Shown here in pieces: positions 1-6,272 of a stretch of DNA of 52,941 bases. Source of the DNA: Nevskia sp. (GTDB taxonomy: Bacteria; Pseudomonadota; Gammaproteobacteria; Nevskiales; Nevskiaceae); NCBI GenBank assembly GCA_030694365.1, contig JAUXYM010000089.1, forward strand, positions 1 through 52,941, given 5' to 3'. The position numbers and the translations under genes are program-made. The notes under the pieces are model-generated. The model saw nothing but the letters and a program-made list of their open reading frames with translations, was not told the DNA's origin and searched no databases. Every line of letters starts with the position of its first letter. Position 1 is the first letter of the stretch.

Positions 1-726
1 GCGTATAGCGGCTCGCCGTCCTCGCGCGGTGCATCGACTTGCCGCACCGTGCTGGCATACGCCCGATCCCCCCGCACGATCTGCTCATCCCCGTGCAAAA
101 GCTGATCGCAGACCTTGGCGTCGCCCAGCGTGGCGGTGGACCCCACTACGGTATGCACCAGCCCGGAGTCTGCATCGGCACCGATGTGCGCCTTCATCCC
201 GAAGTACCACGGTTGGCCCTTCTTGGTCTGGCTCATTTCCGGATCGCGCTTGCGCTCACGGTTCTTGGTCGAGGGAGCCGCCGCCAGCAATGTGGCCTCT
301 ACGATCGTGCCCGAGCGCAGCAATAGCCCTTGCTCGGCTAGCAGCGCAGTCACTTCATTGAACAGGCTGCGCGCCAGGTCATGCTTCTCCAGCAGACGCC
401 GGAATCGAAGGATCGTGGTTTCATCGGCCAGACGCGATTCGCCCGCATCCAGCCCGGCAAAGCGGCGCAGCACGGGGATGTCATGCAAGGCTTCTTCCAT
501 CGCCGGATCGGAATACCCGAACCATTGCTGCATCAGGTGTATCCGCAGCATCACCAACAGCGGATACGGCTGGGTGCCCTTCCCAGCCACCGGGTAGTGC
601 GGCGCAATCCGGGCGACCAGCCGATCCCACGGAACCACCTGCTCCATCTCAGCCAGAAACACTTGCTTGCGCGTGACCTTGCGGCTCCGCCCGTACCCGC
701 TCTCCGCCAGACTGATCTGTTGCATC
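1..726 (-). CDS. IS5-family DDE transposase, 3' end beyond window
   Basis: This is the first 242 codons of an IS5-group transposase, read on the minus strand from the ATG at 724-726. It catalyses cut-and-paste movement of the element. The N-terminal region (residues about 1-110) matches the IS5-type DUF772 helical domain: MEQVVPW, a PYPLLVMLRIHLMQQW segment and the FRRLLEKHDLA segment. The DDE domain follows with PSTKNRERKRDPEM, KKGQPWYFGMKAHIGAD and VRGDRAYAS. The usual first catalytic Asp of the GT(I/L)VDAT motif is Glu here (GTIVEAT, GAG codon near 297-299), which may impair activity. The reading frame is otherwise open. The family is about 320-330 residues long, so roughly a quarter of the protein lies outside the window. 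Confidence 0.85.
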
Positions 727-777
727 GCCGTCCTCCGTCGCCTGCTTTCTAGTAGCTAGACCTGTGCAGAGTTTCCT
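1..777 (-). mobile_element. Partial IS5-family insertion sequence
   Basis: An IS5-type transposase gene fills this stretch and runs off the left edge, so only one end of the element is visible. The likely outer end on the minus strand begins GGAAACTCTGCACAGG (reading down from about 777) and is followed outside by TTAA, which resembles the YTAR-type targets used by IS5-family elements. The exact boundary is inferred, because the other terminal repeat is not in the window. Only 11 bases separate it from the neighbouring IS3 element. Confidence 0.7.
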
Positions 778-788
778 TAAGGTTAGAA

Positions 789-814
789 TGAGCTTCCCCT
801 GCTTTCCCGGACAC
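789..814. repeat. Left terminal inverted repeat of IS3 element
   Basis: Twenty-six bases exactly complementary to 2006-2031; marks the left end of the IS3-family element. Confidence 0.92.
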
Positions 815-852
815 ATCCGATGTGTGTTTGAAGATGTGTTTTGAGGTGATCG

Positions 853-1140
853 ATGGCCAGAAGAGTACACAGCGCCGAGTTCAAGCTGGAGGCGGTTCGA
901 TTGGCGAAGAGCGGGGTGCCGAAGGCGCAGATTGCTCGGGATTTGGAGATTGGTCCGAACCTGCTGCGGATCTGGCTTGAGAAGCACGAGGCGGATGCCG
1001 ACGAAGCGTTTCCGGGGCGTGGGCAGATGAAGCCGATCGATGCCGAGAACGCGCGACTTCGACGCGAGTTGAAGCGGGTGACGGCAGAGCGCGACATCAT
1101 AAAAAAAGCGCTGGGCTACTTCGCCAAGGATGTCTCGTGA
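853..1140 (+). CDS. IS3-family transposase OrfA (helix-turn-helix subunit)
   Basis: A 95-residue DNA-binding subunit. It has the HTH_Tnp_1 pattern near its start (EFKLEAVRLAKSG, then QIARDLEIGPNLLRIWL) followed by a leucine-rich coiled segment (ENARLRRELKRVTAERDI). Such proteins bind the terminal repeats and, fused to OrfB by frameshifting, form the active transposase. It overlaps orfB by four bases (GTGA). Length and motif order are normal, so the gene looks intact. Confidence 0.9.
   Translation: MARRVHSAEFKLEAVRLAKSGVPKAQIARDLEIGPNLLRIWLEKHEADADEAFPGRGQMKPIDAENARLRRELKRVTAERDIIKKALGYFAKDVS
1101..1107 (+). promoter_or_regulatory. Candidate -1 programmed frameshift site (A7)
   Basis: Seven A residues are read in the orfA frame as A-AAA-AAA. 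Slipping back one base enters the orfB frame, which is open from here to the orfB start at 1137, so an OrfAB fusion can be made. A-rich slippery heptamers of this kind are standard in IS3 elements. The downstream stimulatory structure was not modelled. Confidence 0.7.
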
Positions 1141-1994
1141 AGTACGCCTTTATTGCGCAGCATCGCAGCGTCTGGCCGGTTCGATGGATGAGCCAGGCGC
1201 TGAGCGTTTCAACCAGCGGGTTCTACGAGTGGGCTGCGCGGCCGGAGAGCGATCAGGCAGCCGCCAACCGCCGAGCGCTGGCGTGCATTCGGGAGAGCTT
1301 TGCCGACAGCGATCGCACGTACGGCAGCCCACGCGTGTGGCGCGATCTGCGGGACGCAGGCGTGCTTTGCAGTGAAAATCGAACCGCGAGGTTGATGCGC
1401 AAAGCCGGGCTGATCGCTCGGCCCAAGCGTCGACGGCCGCCTTTCGATGTCGGCGACCGCGCCATGATCGCGGCCAATGTCCTGGACCGGCAATTCGATG
1501 CCGATGCCCCCAACCGGAAGTGGGCAGCCGACTTCACCTACCTCTGGACCGGCGAAGGCTGGCTGTATATCGCGGTCGTGCTCGATCTGTATTCGCGCCG
1601 AGTCGTCGGTTGGTCGATGCAGCAGCAGATGACCTCACAGCTGGTCACCGATGCGCTGCTGATGGCAGTGTGGCGGCGTCGCCCGAAGAAGGCGGCCTTG
1701 CTGCATCACTCGGACCAGGGCAGCCAGTACACGAGCGAGGCCTTCCAGCGACTGCTGACCGACAACGGCATCCAGTGCAGCATGAGCCGATCGGGCAACT
1801 GCTGGGACAACGTAGCCATGGAGAGCTTCTTCTCCACGCTCAAGACCGAACGCTTGAGCCGGAAGCACTACCGAACCAGAGACGAAGCGCGAGCTGACAC
1901 GTTCGACTACATCGAACGCTTCTACAATCCAAAGAGTCGGCATTCAACGCTGGGCTATGTCAGCCCCGCCAACTTCGAGAAACATGCTGCTTAG
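1137..1994 (+). CDS. IS3-family transposase OrfB (DDE integrase domain)
   Basis: A 285-residue catalytic subunit starting at a GTG that overlaps the orfA stop. It has an N-terminal HTH_21-like segment (YGSPRVWRDLRD, LMRKAGL) and an rve integrase core. The three acidic catalytic positions are visible: Asp in KWAADFTYLW, Asp in LLHHSDQGSQYTS, and Glu in DNVAMESFFSTLK. The C-terminal YNPKSRHSTLGYVSP motif is also typical. It carries out the strand-transfer chemistry, normally as the frameshifted OrfAB. No disruption is seen, so the element is probably active or recently active. Confidence 0.92.
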   Translation: MKYAFIAQHRSVWPVRWMSQALSVSTSGFYEWAARPESDQAAANRRALACIRESFADSDRTYGSPRVWRDLRDAGVLCSENRTARLMRKAGLIARPKRRRPPFDVGDRAMIAANVLDRQFDADAPNRKWAADFTYLWTGEGWLYIAVVLDLYSRRVVGWSMQQQMTSQLVTDALLMAVWRRRPKKAALLHHSDQGSQYTSEAFQRLLTDNGIQCSMSRSGNCWDNVAMESFFSTLKTERLSRKHYRTRDEARADTFDYIERFYNPKSRHSTLGYVSPANFEKHAA

Positions 1995-2005
1995 CCGTTA
2001 ACTGC

Positions 2006-2031
2006 GTGTCCGGGAAAGCAGGGGAAGCTCA
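2006..2031. repeat. Right terminal inverted repeat of IS3 element
   Basis: Exact inverse complement of 789-814; marks the right end of the element, 12 bases after the orfB stop codon. Confidence 0.92.
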
Positions 2032-2227
2032 CAATACGATATTCTCAATAAAGCTCAATAATTATTTGATAAATAAAAGAATTTCTTTATTAGCCAAGTG
2101 ATTTAAGTAGCGTTAGATGGGTGGCGCGGTAATTGCCTGGCGGGTCGGGCTTTCGGCTGGCGACAAATTGGGATGCAGGTTGGTGAGCCTTGCGCTTGGC
2201 CAGTCGTAAAAAAAAGCGGGGGCTTCA

Positions 2228-2243
2228 TGTGATTCCGGTCACA
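2228..2243. promoter_or_regulatory. Crp/Vfr-like operator, TGTGA-N6-TCACA
   Basis: A perfect match to the half-sites of the cyclic-AMP receptor protein consensus, with six-base spacer ttccgg, about 470 bases upstream of the sugar transferase start. A second perfect copy lies at 13181-13196 upstream of the alginate lyase gene. Binding by a Crp/Vfr/Clp-type regulator is inferred. Confidence 0.5.
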
Positions 2244-2376
2244 AATCTCCCCGTAGGTTCGCAGTCATGCAATATTGCTCAAGGCAGATTAGTCGAGGCG
2301 AGACGCCGAATGTCCGCTGCTACCTGGCGGTTTTTCGTGACAAGCCCTGATGGATCGCCGAAATGTGTACTTGCCG

Positions 2377-2452
2377 AACTGGATTGTCGAGCGCATCCCT
2401 GCGCTCGTCCCACCTGCGCGGGAATGACGAGGGGTTTGTCGGGATTTGAAGG
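2377..2452. repeat. Degenerate copy of CCTGCGCGGGAATGACG repeat
   Basis: It carries aactggatt at one end and cctgcgcgggaatgacg followed by ggatttgaag at the other. This matches the right half of the repeat at 52890-52941, including its flank, although the middle has decayed. It belongs to the same interspersed family as 42423-42511 and 49764-49852. Confidence 0.6.
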
Positions 2453-2712
2453 AAAAACGCTCTAGGGCTATTACCGGGCTTTGACAATGCTTCCTGAATT
2501 TTGAGCTTCTTGATTAGAAATGAATTTCGGCCAAAGCTTTTACGCAGGTTTTCTCTCTATGGAGAGAGCCTTGGGGGGGCAGTTCGACCAAGGAATCTTC
2601 AGTCTGAAGGTGCCTCATCCCAGCCATTTTCCCGTTTGGGACAGCGTTTTTTTATCGGCTAAGTTTGATTGCGAATCAGGAATGTAAATGACTAATTTTC
2701 TTTGGGCACCAA

Positions 2713-4128
2713 GTGTCGACGGACGTTGCCAACGTGTTTGAAGTTCAACCCGACCGCAAGCAGTTTCTAAGTGTCCCGCCCTCCGTTTCTGCAACGGTGG
2801 CTGCGGTGATGGAGCCTGTTATCGCCGTGCTTTGCTTCGCTTTGATGCACGAGCTGTACGGTCGACCGTTTGATGCTGCTAGTACCATTGCCATTATTCT
2901 GACGCTCGTTCTGATGTTTCCTGGCATCAGTTATTTCGGACGATCGGGAGTTGGCGTCATCATCGACATCGTTGCTTCTTGGGGCGGGGTGGTTCTGGTC
3001 CTGATCGCAATTGCGCTCGCAACGCGTAGCCTGCATCGTTTCGATCACGGACTACTTCGTGGGTGGTTTATTGTGACGCCCTGTCTTCAATGGCTGGCAG
3101 TAACCATCGGTACAAAAGTGCTTTTGAATCATTTGGATCAACCTGGAGCGCGGCGGCGCGCTGTTATTGTTGGGGCCAATGCGGTTGGGGTTCGGTTGGC
3201 ACAGGCTTTGAAATCAAAAAGAACCCGAGGGCACGAATTTGTAGGGTATTTTGATGATCGCGGAGCGGAACGTATTGGTTTGGCTTCCGTCGAGCAGGTG
3301 AGCGGCACGCTAGCTGAGTTGCCGAGGTTCATCGACGAGAATGACGTCAAAGACGTCTATATAACCTTGCCGTTAAGTTCCCAGCCGCGCATTACCGAAC
3401 TTATGGAAATGCTCCAGAATACGACGGCTTCTTTGCATTTCGTGCCAGATGTTTTTGGCGTTTCCATCATTCAGGGGCGACTCGAAGATGTGGGGGGAAT
3501 TCCTGTTGTGAGTCTGGCAGTGACGCCTTTTACTGGAGTTAATTGGCTCCTGAAGCGGGGTAGTGATATTTTTCTTTCTGGTTGTATTCTTGTTCTTGTT
3601 TTTCCAGTTTTGCTGATGATCTCTATTGGGGTCAAAATGAGTTCGCCGGGGCCTGTGATCTTCCGGCAAAAGCGGACTGGGCTCGATGGGCAGATCATCG
3701 AGGTTTACAAATTTCGTTCCATGACCGTGCAAGATAACGGCGCATTCGTCATGCAGGCCACGCGGAATGATTCCAGAGTTACGAAATTTGGCGCTTTTCT
3801 CAGGAAGACATCGTTAGACGAGTTGCCTCAGCTTTTTAACGTTCTTCAAGGGCAGATGAGTGTTGTCGGCCCTCGCCCCCATGCAGTTGCGCACAATACT
3901 CAGTACCGAGAATTGGTCCGTGCGTACATGGCACGTCACAGGGTCAAGCCGGGGATTACCGGATGGGCTCAAGTGAATGGTTTCCGAGGAGAAACGGATA
4001 CGCTGGACAAGATGAAGATGCGGGTCGAATATGATTTGGAGTATCTGCGCAATTGGTCCCTTCGTTTGGATATATTGATTATTTTTCGAACTGTAAGGCT
4101 GGTATTTTTCGATCGGAGTGCATATTGA
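2713..4128 (+). CDS. Undecaprenyl-phosphate sugar phosphotransferase (exopolysaccharide initiation)
   Basis: A 471-residue WcaJ/EpsB-type polyprenyl glycosylphosphotransferase. It transfers a hexose-1-phosphate from a nucleotide sugar to undecaprenyl phosphate at the inner membrane, the first step of repeat-unit assembly. Residues about 25-125 hold four or five hydrophobic helices. Residues about 140-260 form a Rossmann-like domain (RRAVIVGANAVGVRLAQ). Residues about 275-471 are the bacterial sugar transferase domain: FRQKRTGLDG, YKFRSM, LRKTSLDELPQL, GQMSVVGPRPH and KPGITGWAQVNG. The start is taken as GTG at 2713, because the nearby ATGs are out of frame or stop at once. It overlaps the next gene (TGATG). 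AT-rich codon use unlike the neighbouring housekeeping genes suggests transfer. The exact sugar cannot be told. Confidence 0.9.
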   Translation: MSTDVANVFEVQPDRKQFLSVPPSVSATVAAVMEPVIAVLCFALMHELYGRPFDAASTIAIILTLVLMFPGISYFGRSGVGVIIDIVASWGGVVLVLIAIALATRSLHRFDHGLLRGWFIVTPCLQWLAVTIGTKVLLNHLDQPGARRRAVIVGANAVGVRLAQALKSKRTRGHEFVGYFDDRGAERIGLASVEQVSGTLAELPRFIDENDVKDVYITLPLSSQPRITELMEMLQNTTASLHFVPDVFGVSIIQGRLEDVGGIPVVSLAVTPFTGVNWLLKRGSDIFLSGCILVLVFPVLLMISIGVKMSSPGPVIFRQKRTGLDGQIIEVYKFRSMTVQDNGAFVMQATRNDSRVTKFGAFLRKTSLDELPQLFNVLQGQMSVVGPRPHAVAHNTQYRELVRAYMARHRVKPGITGWAQVNGFRGETDTLDKMKMRVEYDLEYLRNWSLRLDILIIFRTVRLVFFDRSAY

Positions 4129-5372
4129 TGCTGATGCGGCAGATTTCAGAATTTAATCATGGCGCATCAGCTTTTTTCTCGGGATTCGCCTTTTTGATTT
4201 TCGGTGTCTTTCCGGCTCGCGCGGATGGCCCCCTGGCTTTGGAAGTTTCACAACAGGGTGCATATGAAAGCAATGTTCTTCGTGCCGGAGAAGGGCGAGA
4301 GAGGAGCTCTCCAGTATCCACGTCTGGTCTTGACGTCAAATTTGATCAGAACTGGGGGCGTCAGCATCTTCAGGGGGGCGCTGGATGGGCGCACCAAGAG
4401 TTTTTCAATCAGGACTTTTTGACAAATGATCCGTATGGGTTAAATGCAGAATTGGACTGGAGCGCTGCGAATCTTTTAGAGGGAGAGTTGGGCGGAGATC
4501 ATCGTCGGCAGCTCTTTGTTTATAGCCAGGTGGGGGATAATTCCGACCGGAATATTGAGGAATTAAGCCGAGCCTGGTTTCGTGTTCGTAAAGGGGTCGT
4601 CACCAAACTGACGCTTGAGGGTGGCGTAAATGCTTTCGATCGACGCTTTTCTTCGGATAGCACCGGGGGAGCTCAACGATACATTGCCGGTCAGGGGGGC
4701 TTTCGCTATCAATCTAGCCCTGACCTTTCGGGGCGAACTACATTCAGGTACACCCGCGGAGTCTTCCCCGAACGTACGGCGAACGGGGATGATTACATTC
4801 GTCGGGATGTCGAGGTGGGTGTCGATTGGAAGCCAAGTGGAGCGAGCTCCCTGGAGGCACACCTGTCTGCCGGACGGGAAAGTCACAGTTTGACAGCAGT
4901 CCAGTCTGTGGACGTATGGGCGGCTGGTTTGAGTTGGCGGTGGCAGGCTTTGGGGAAATTGGGTTTATCGCTTTCTCTGAATCGTGATAGTGACACCGGA
5001 AGTAGTACAACTTTTATCGTCAGCGATGGGGCGCAAGTGGATTTGGGTAATGTTGGTAATACGCGAACGAGCACTTCAGCTAGTGCTGGCGTGGCGTGGG
5101 CAGCTACCAGCAAGATCAAATTTAGCTTGCGTGGACGCGTGACGCGGCGAGCGTTGGATAGCCGGCGCAGTGGAACGGACGGAGTTAACGGAGGCGATCT
5201 TCAGCGGGGTGTTGACATTGGGGTTCTGTACAGGCCGCTTCGCTCGCTCGATCTTTCTTGCAGTGTGGCACTTGAAAGGCGATCGATATTGGGTAATGTC
5301 GGCAACCTGAGTTTTGCGTATGACTCGAAATCTGCTCAGTGTGGCGTGGCGCTGTGGGTGGCCCGAAAGTGA
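4128..5372 (+). CDS. EpsL-like outer-membrane beta-barrel protein
   Basis: A 414-residue exported protein. The ATG at 4128 overlaps the stop of the sugar transferase, so translation is probably coupled; a longer frame from 4053 would overlap that gene by 76 bases and is not favoured. A signal peptide is visible (SAFFSGFAFLIFGVFPARA, cut before DGP). The mature part is a run of alternating polar and aromatic strands ending in ALWVARK, as in putative beta-barrel porins of exopolysaccharide loci (EpsL in Methylobacillus). It probably sits in the outer membrane and may aid polymer export or attachment. It is clearly barrel-like, but the specific function is inferred from context. Confidence 0.7.
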   Translation: MLMRQISEFNHGASAFFSGFAFLIFGVFPARADGPLALEVSQQGAYESNVLRAGEGRERSSPVSTSGLDVKFDQNWGRQHLQGGAGWAHQEFFNQDFLTNDPYGLNAELDWSAANLLEGELGGDHRRQLFVYSQVGDNSDRNIEELSRAWFRVRKGVVTKLTLEGGVNAFDRRFSSDSTGGAQRYIAGQGGFRYQSSPDLSGRTTFRYTRGVFPERTANGDDYIRRDVEVGVDWKPSGASSLEAHLSAGRESHSLTAVQSVDVWAAGLSWRWQALGKLGLSLSLNRDSDTGSSTTFIVSDGAQVDLGNVGNTRTSTSASAGVAWAATSKIKFSLRGRVTRRALDSRRSGTDGVNGGDLQRGVDIGVLYRPLRSLDLSCSVALERRSILGNVGNLSFAYDSKSAQCGVALWVARK

Positions 5373-5796
5373 TGCTCCGCTTCGGAGTTCAGCTGCCGGG
5401 CTGATCGGCTTCTTCGCTAGGCTCCTTCTCGCCTGGTTCGCATTCGGAGTTGCGGCGGGCTTTTGATGGCCCGATTTTTGCTAGATAAATTGCGGAGTCC
5501 TTAATATTGTCTTGACTTCGTTCCGGTGGAACGCTTGTTCAGTGAAGCACTAAGCTATTGATTGGTAAACTTTATTTATCCTCTGCGCCGCAAGAATTAC
5601 GCACTAGGGTTCAGTGTCAAGGGCTTGCTAGATTGGATAATATGTGTAACTGCTAGCAGCGATTGTCGAGCTGCTTGCTGGCTTGGGTGCTGTGCGGTTG
5701 GCACGTGTGGGGCGTGGTTGTAGTGGGGGACGGACAGTCATGGGGTAGGCCGCTGTTGCGGGGCCTGGAAGGTTTTCGTTTTAGGGGAGTATTGGA
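5373..5796. other. Intergenic region before small membrane-protein gene
   Basis: No gene is supported in these 424 bases. A weak terminator-like hairpin sits at 5456-5478, and the rest is AT-rich sequence. GGGGAG at about 5783-5788 is a good ribosome-binding site for the small gene at 5797. Confidence 0.5.
5456..5478 (+). terminator. Possible weak rho-independent terminator
   Basis: A CGGGC/GCCCG five-base stem with an eight-base loop is followed by ATTTTT, 84 bases after the barrel-protein stop. The stem is short, so the call is tentative. Confidence 0.4.
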
Positions 5797-5982
5797 ATGA
5801 AGCTGTCTATCCGAATGTTTTTAGCCGGCGTTCTTGTCGCCGGATATTTTTTTTTGAACCTTGCAGGCGCTGATGTGAGCCCTGAAATGGCGGCCGTCGA
5901 GACTGCCGGCGATGTATGGTCCACGGCTACAGCCGGTGTATTGGCGCTGCTGGTTTTGGCGACAAGACTGAGAGCTCGCTAG
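5797..5982 (+). CDS. Small two-helix membrane or sorted protein, 61 aa
   Basis: A 61-residue protein with a strong Shine-Dalgarno sequence (GGGGAG). It has an N-terminal basic stretch and hydrophobic segment like a signal peptide (MKLSIRMFLAGVLVAGYFFL), a short polar middle (residues about 26-40) and a C-terminal hydrophobic helix ending in basic residues (ALLVLATRLRAR). This layout of signal, short passenger, helix and Arg-rich tail resembles proteins carrying C-terminal sorting signals such as PEP-CTERM, which often lie by polysaccharide genes. The VPEP motif is absent and no exosortase is in the window. The family is not recognised. It could also be a simple two-helix inner-membrane peptide. 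Confidence 0.55.
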   Translation: MKLSIRMFLAGVLVAGYFFLNLAGADVSPEMAAVETAGDVWSTATAGVLALLVLATRLRAR

Positions 5983-6005
5983 AGGGCGAATGCGTCCTAG
6001 CGAGC
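5974..6005. repeat. Inverted repeat over stop codon of small gene
   Basis: GCTCGCTAG at 5974-5982 pairs with CTAGCGAGC at 5997-6005 across a 14-base loop. The left arm contains the TAG stop of the 61-residue gene. It may act as a transcription or mRNA-stability barrier; no T tract follows. Confidence 0.5.
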
Positions 6006-6086
6006 AGCTTTGCAGCGAGTAGCCGGGGGCAACCCGGGCGGCTTGGGCGGGGGAGCGCTGATTGCATCTGGGCGACCTGCTGGTCT

Positions 6087-6125
6087 CCTTCCCCGCAGGC
6101 GGGGGAAGGTCGGGATGGGGCGGTT
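6087..6125. repeat. Half copy of CCTTCCCC/GGGGAAGG palindromic repeat
   Basis: CCTTCCCCGC..GCGGGGGAAGG hairpin followed by TCGGGATGGGGCGGTT. It is the same family as the repeat embedded in mfd at 8703-8812, here in a noncoding position. Confidence 0.65.
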
Positions 6126-6272
6126 GGCTGGTAGAGTTTGAAAAGCGCTACGCGTAAAGCGGCAACTGACTGTCTACAGGACGTTGGCCGGTCCAGGTTC
6201 TGGTGATGGGTCTTGTCACGGCTCGCTCACGCGCATTGATGGTAACGCCGTTCCAAAAACGTGATTGCAGCG

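Larger units (their letters stand above)
789..2031 (+). mobile_element. Complete IS3-family insertion sequence
   Basis: A 1243-bp element bounded by perfect 26-bp terminal inverted repeats (789-814 and 2006-2031). It starts TGAGCTTCCC and ends GGGAAGCTCA, the TG...CA ends typical of IS3. It carries overlapping orfA and orfB with a slippery A7 tract in between. The flanks (agaa to the left, caat to the right) do not form a target duplication, which suggests a rearrangement after insertion, perhaps against the neighbouring IS5 copy. Confidence 0.92.
2032..2712. other. AT-rich intergenic region upstream of polysaccharide genes
   Basis: No convincing gene is present in these 681 bases. An open frame at 2190-2465 has no family resemblance and is partly made of a degenerate interspersed repeat. 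Composition is clearly more AT-rich than the rest of the window. It holds a Crp-type palindrome at 2228-2243 and a TTGACA hexamer at 2481-2486 without an obvious matching -10. It is probably the promoter region of the sugar transferase gene. Confidence 0.6.

Noticed and set aside
2190-2465. Open frame of 91 codons before the sugar transferase
   Set aside because: No good ribosome-binding site or family resemblance, and its second half is a degenerate interspersed repeat.
5698-5715. TGGCAC at 5698 as a sigma-54 promoter
   Set aside because: The -12 TTGC element is not at the required distance.
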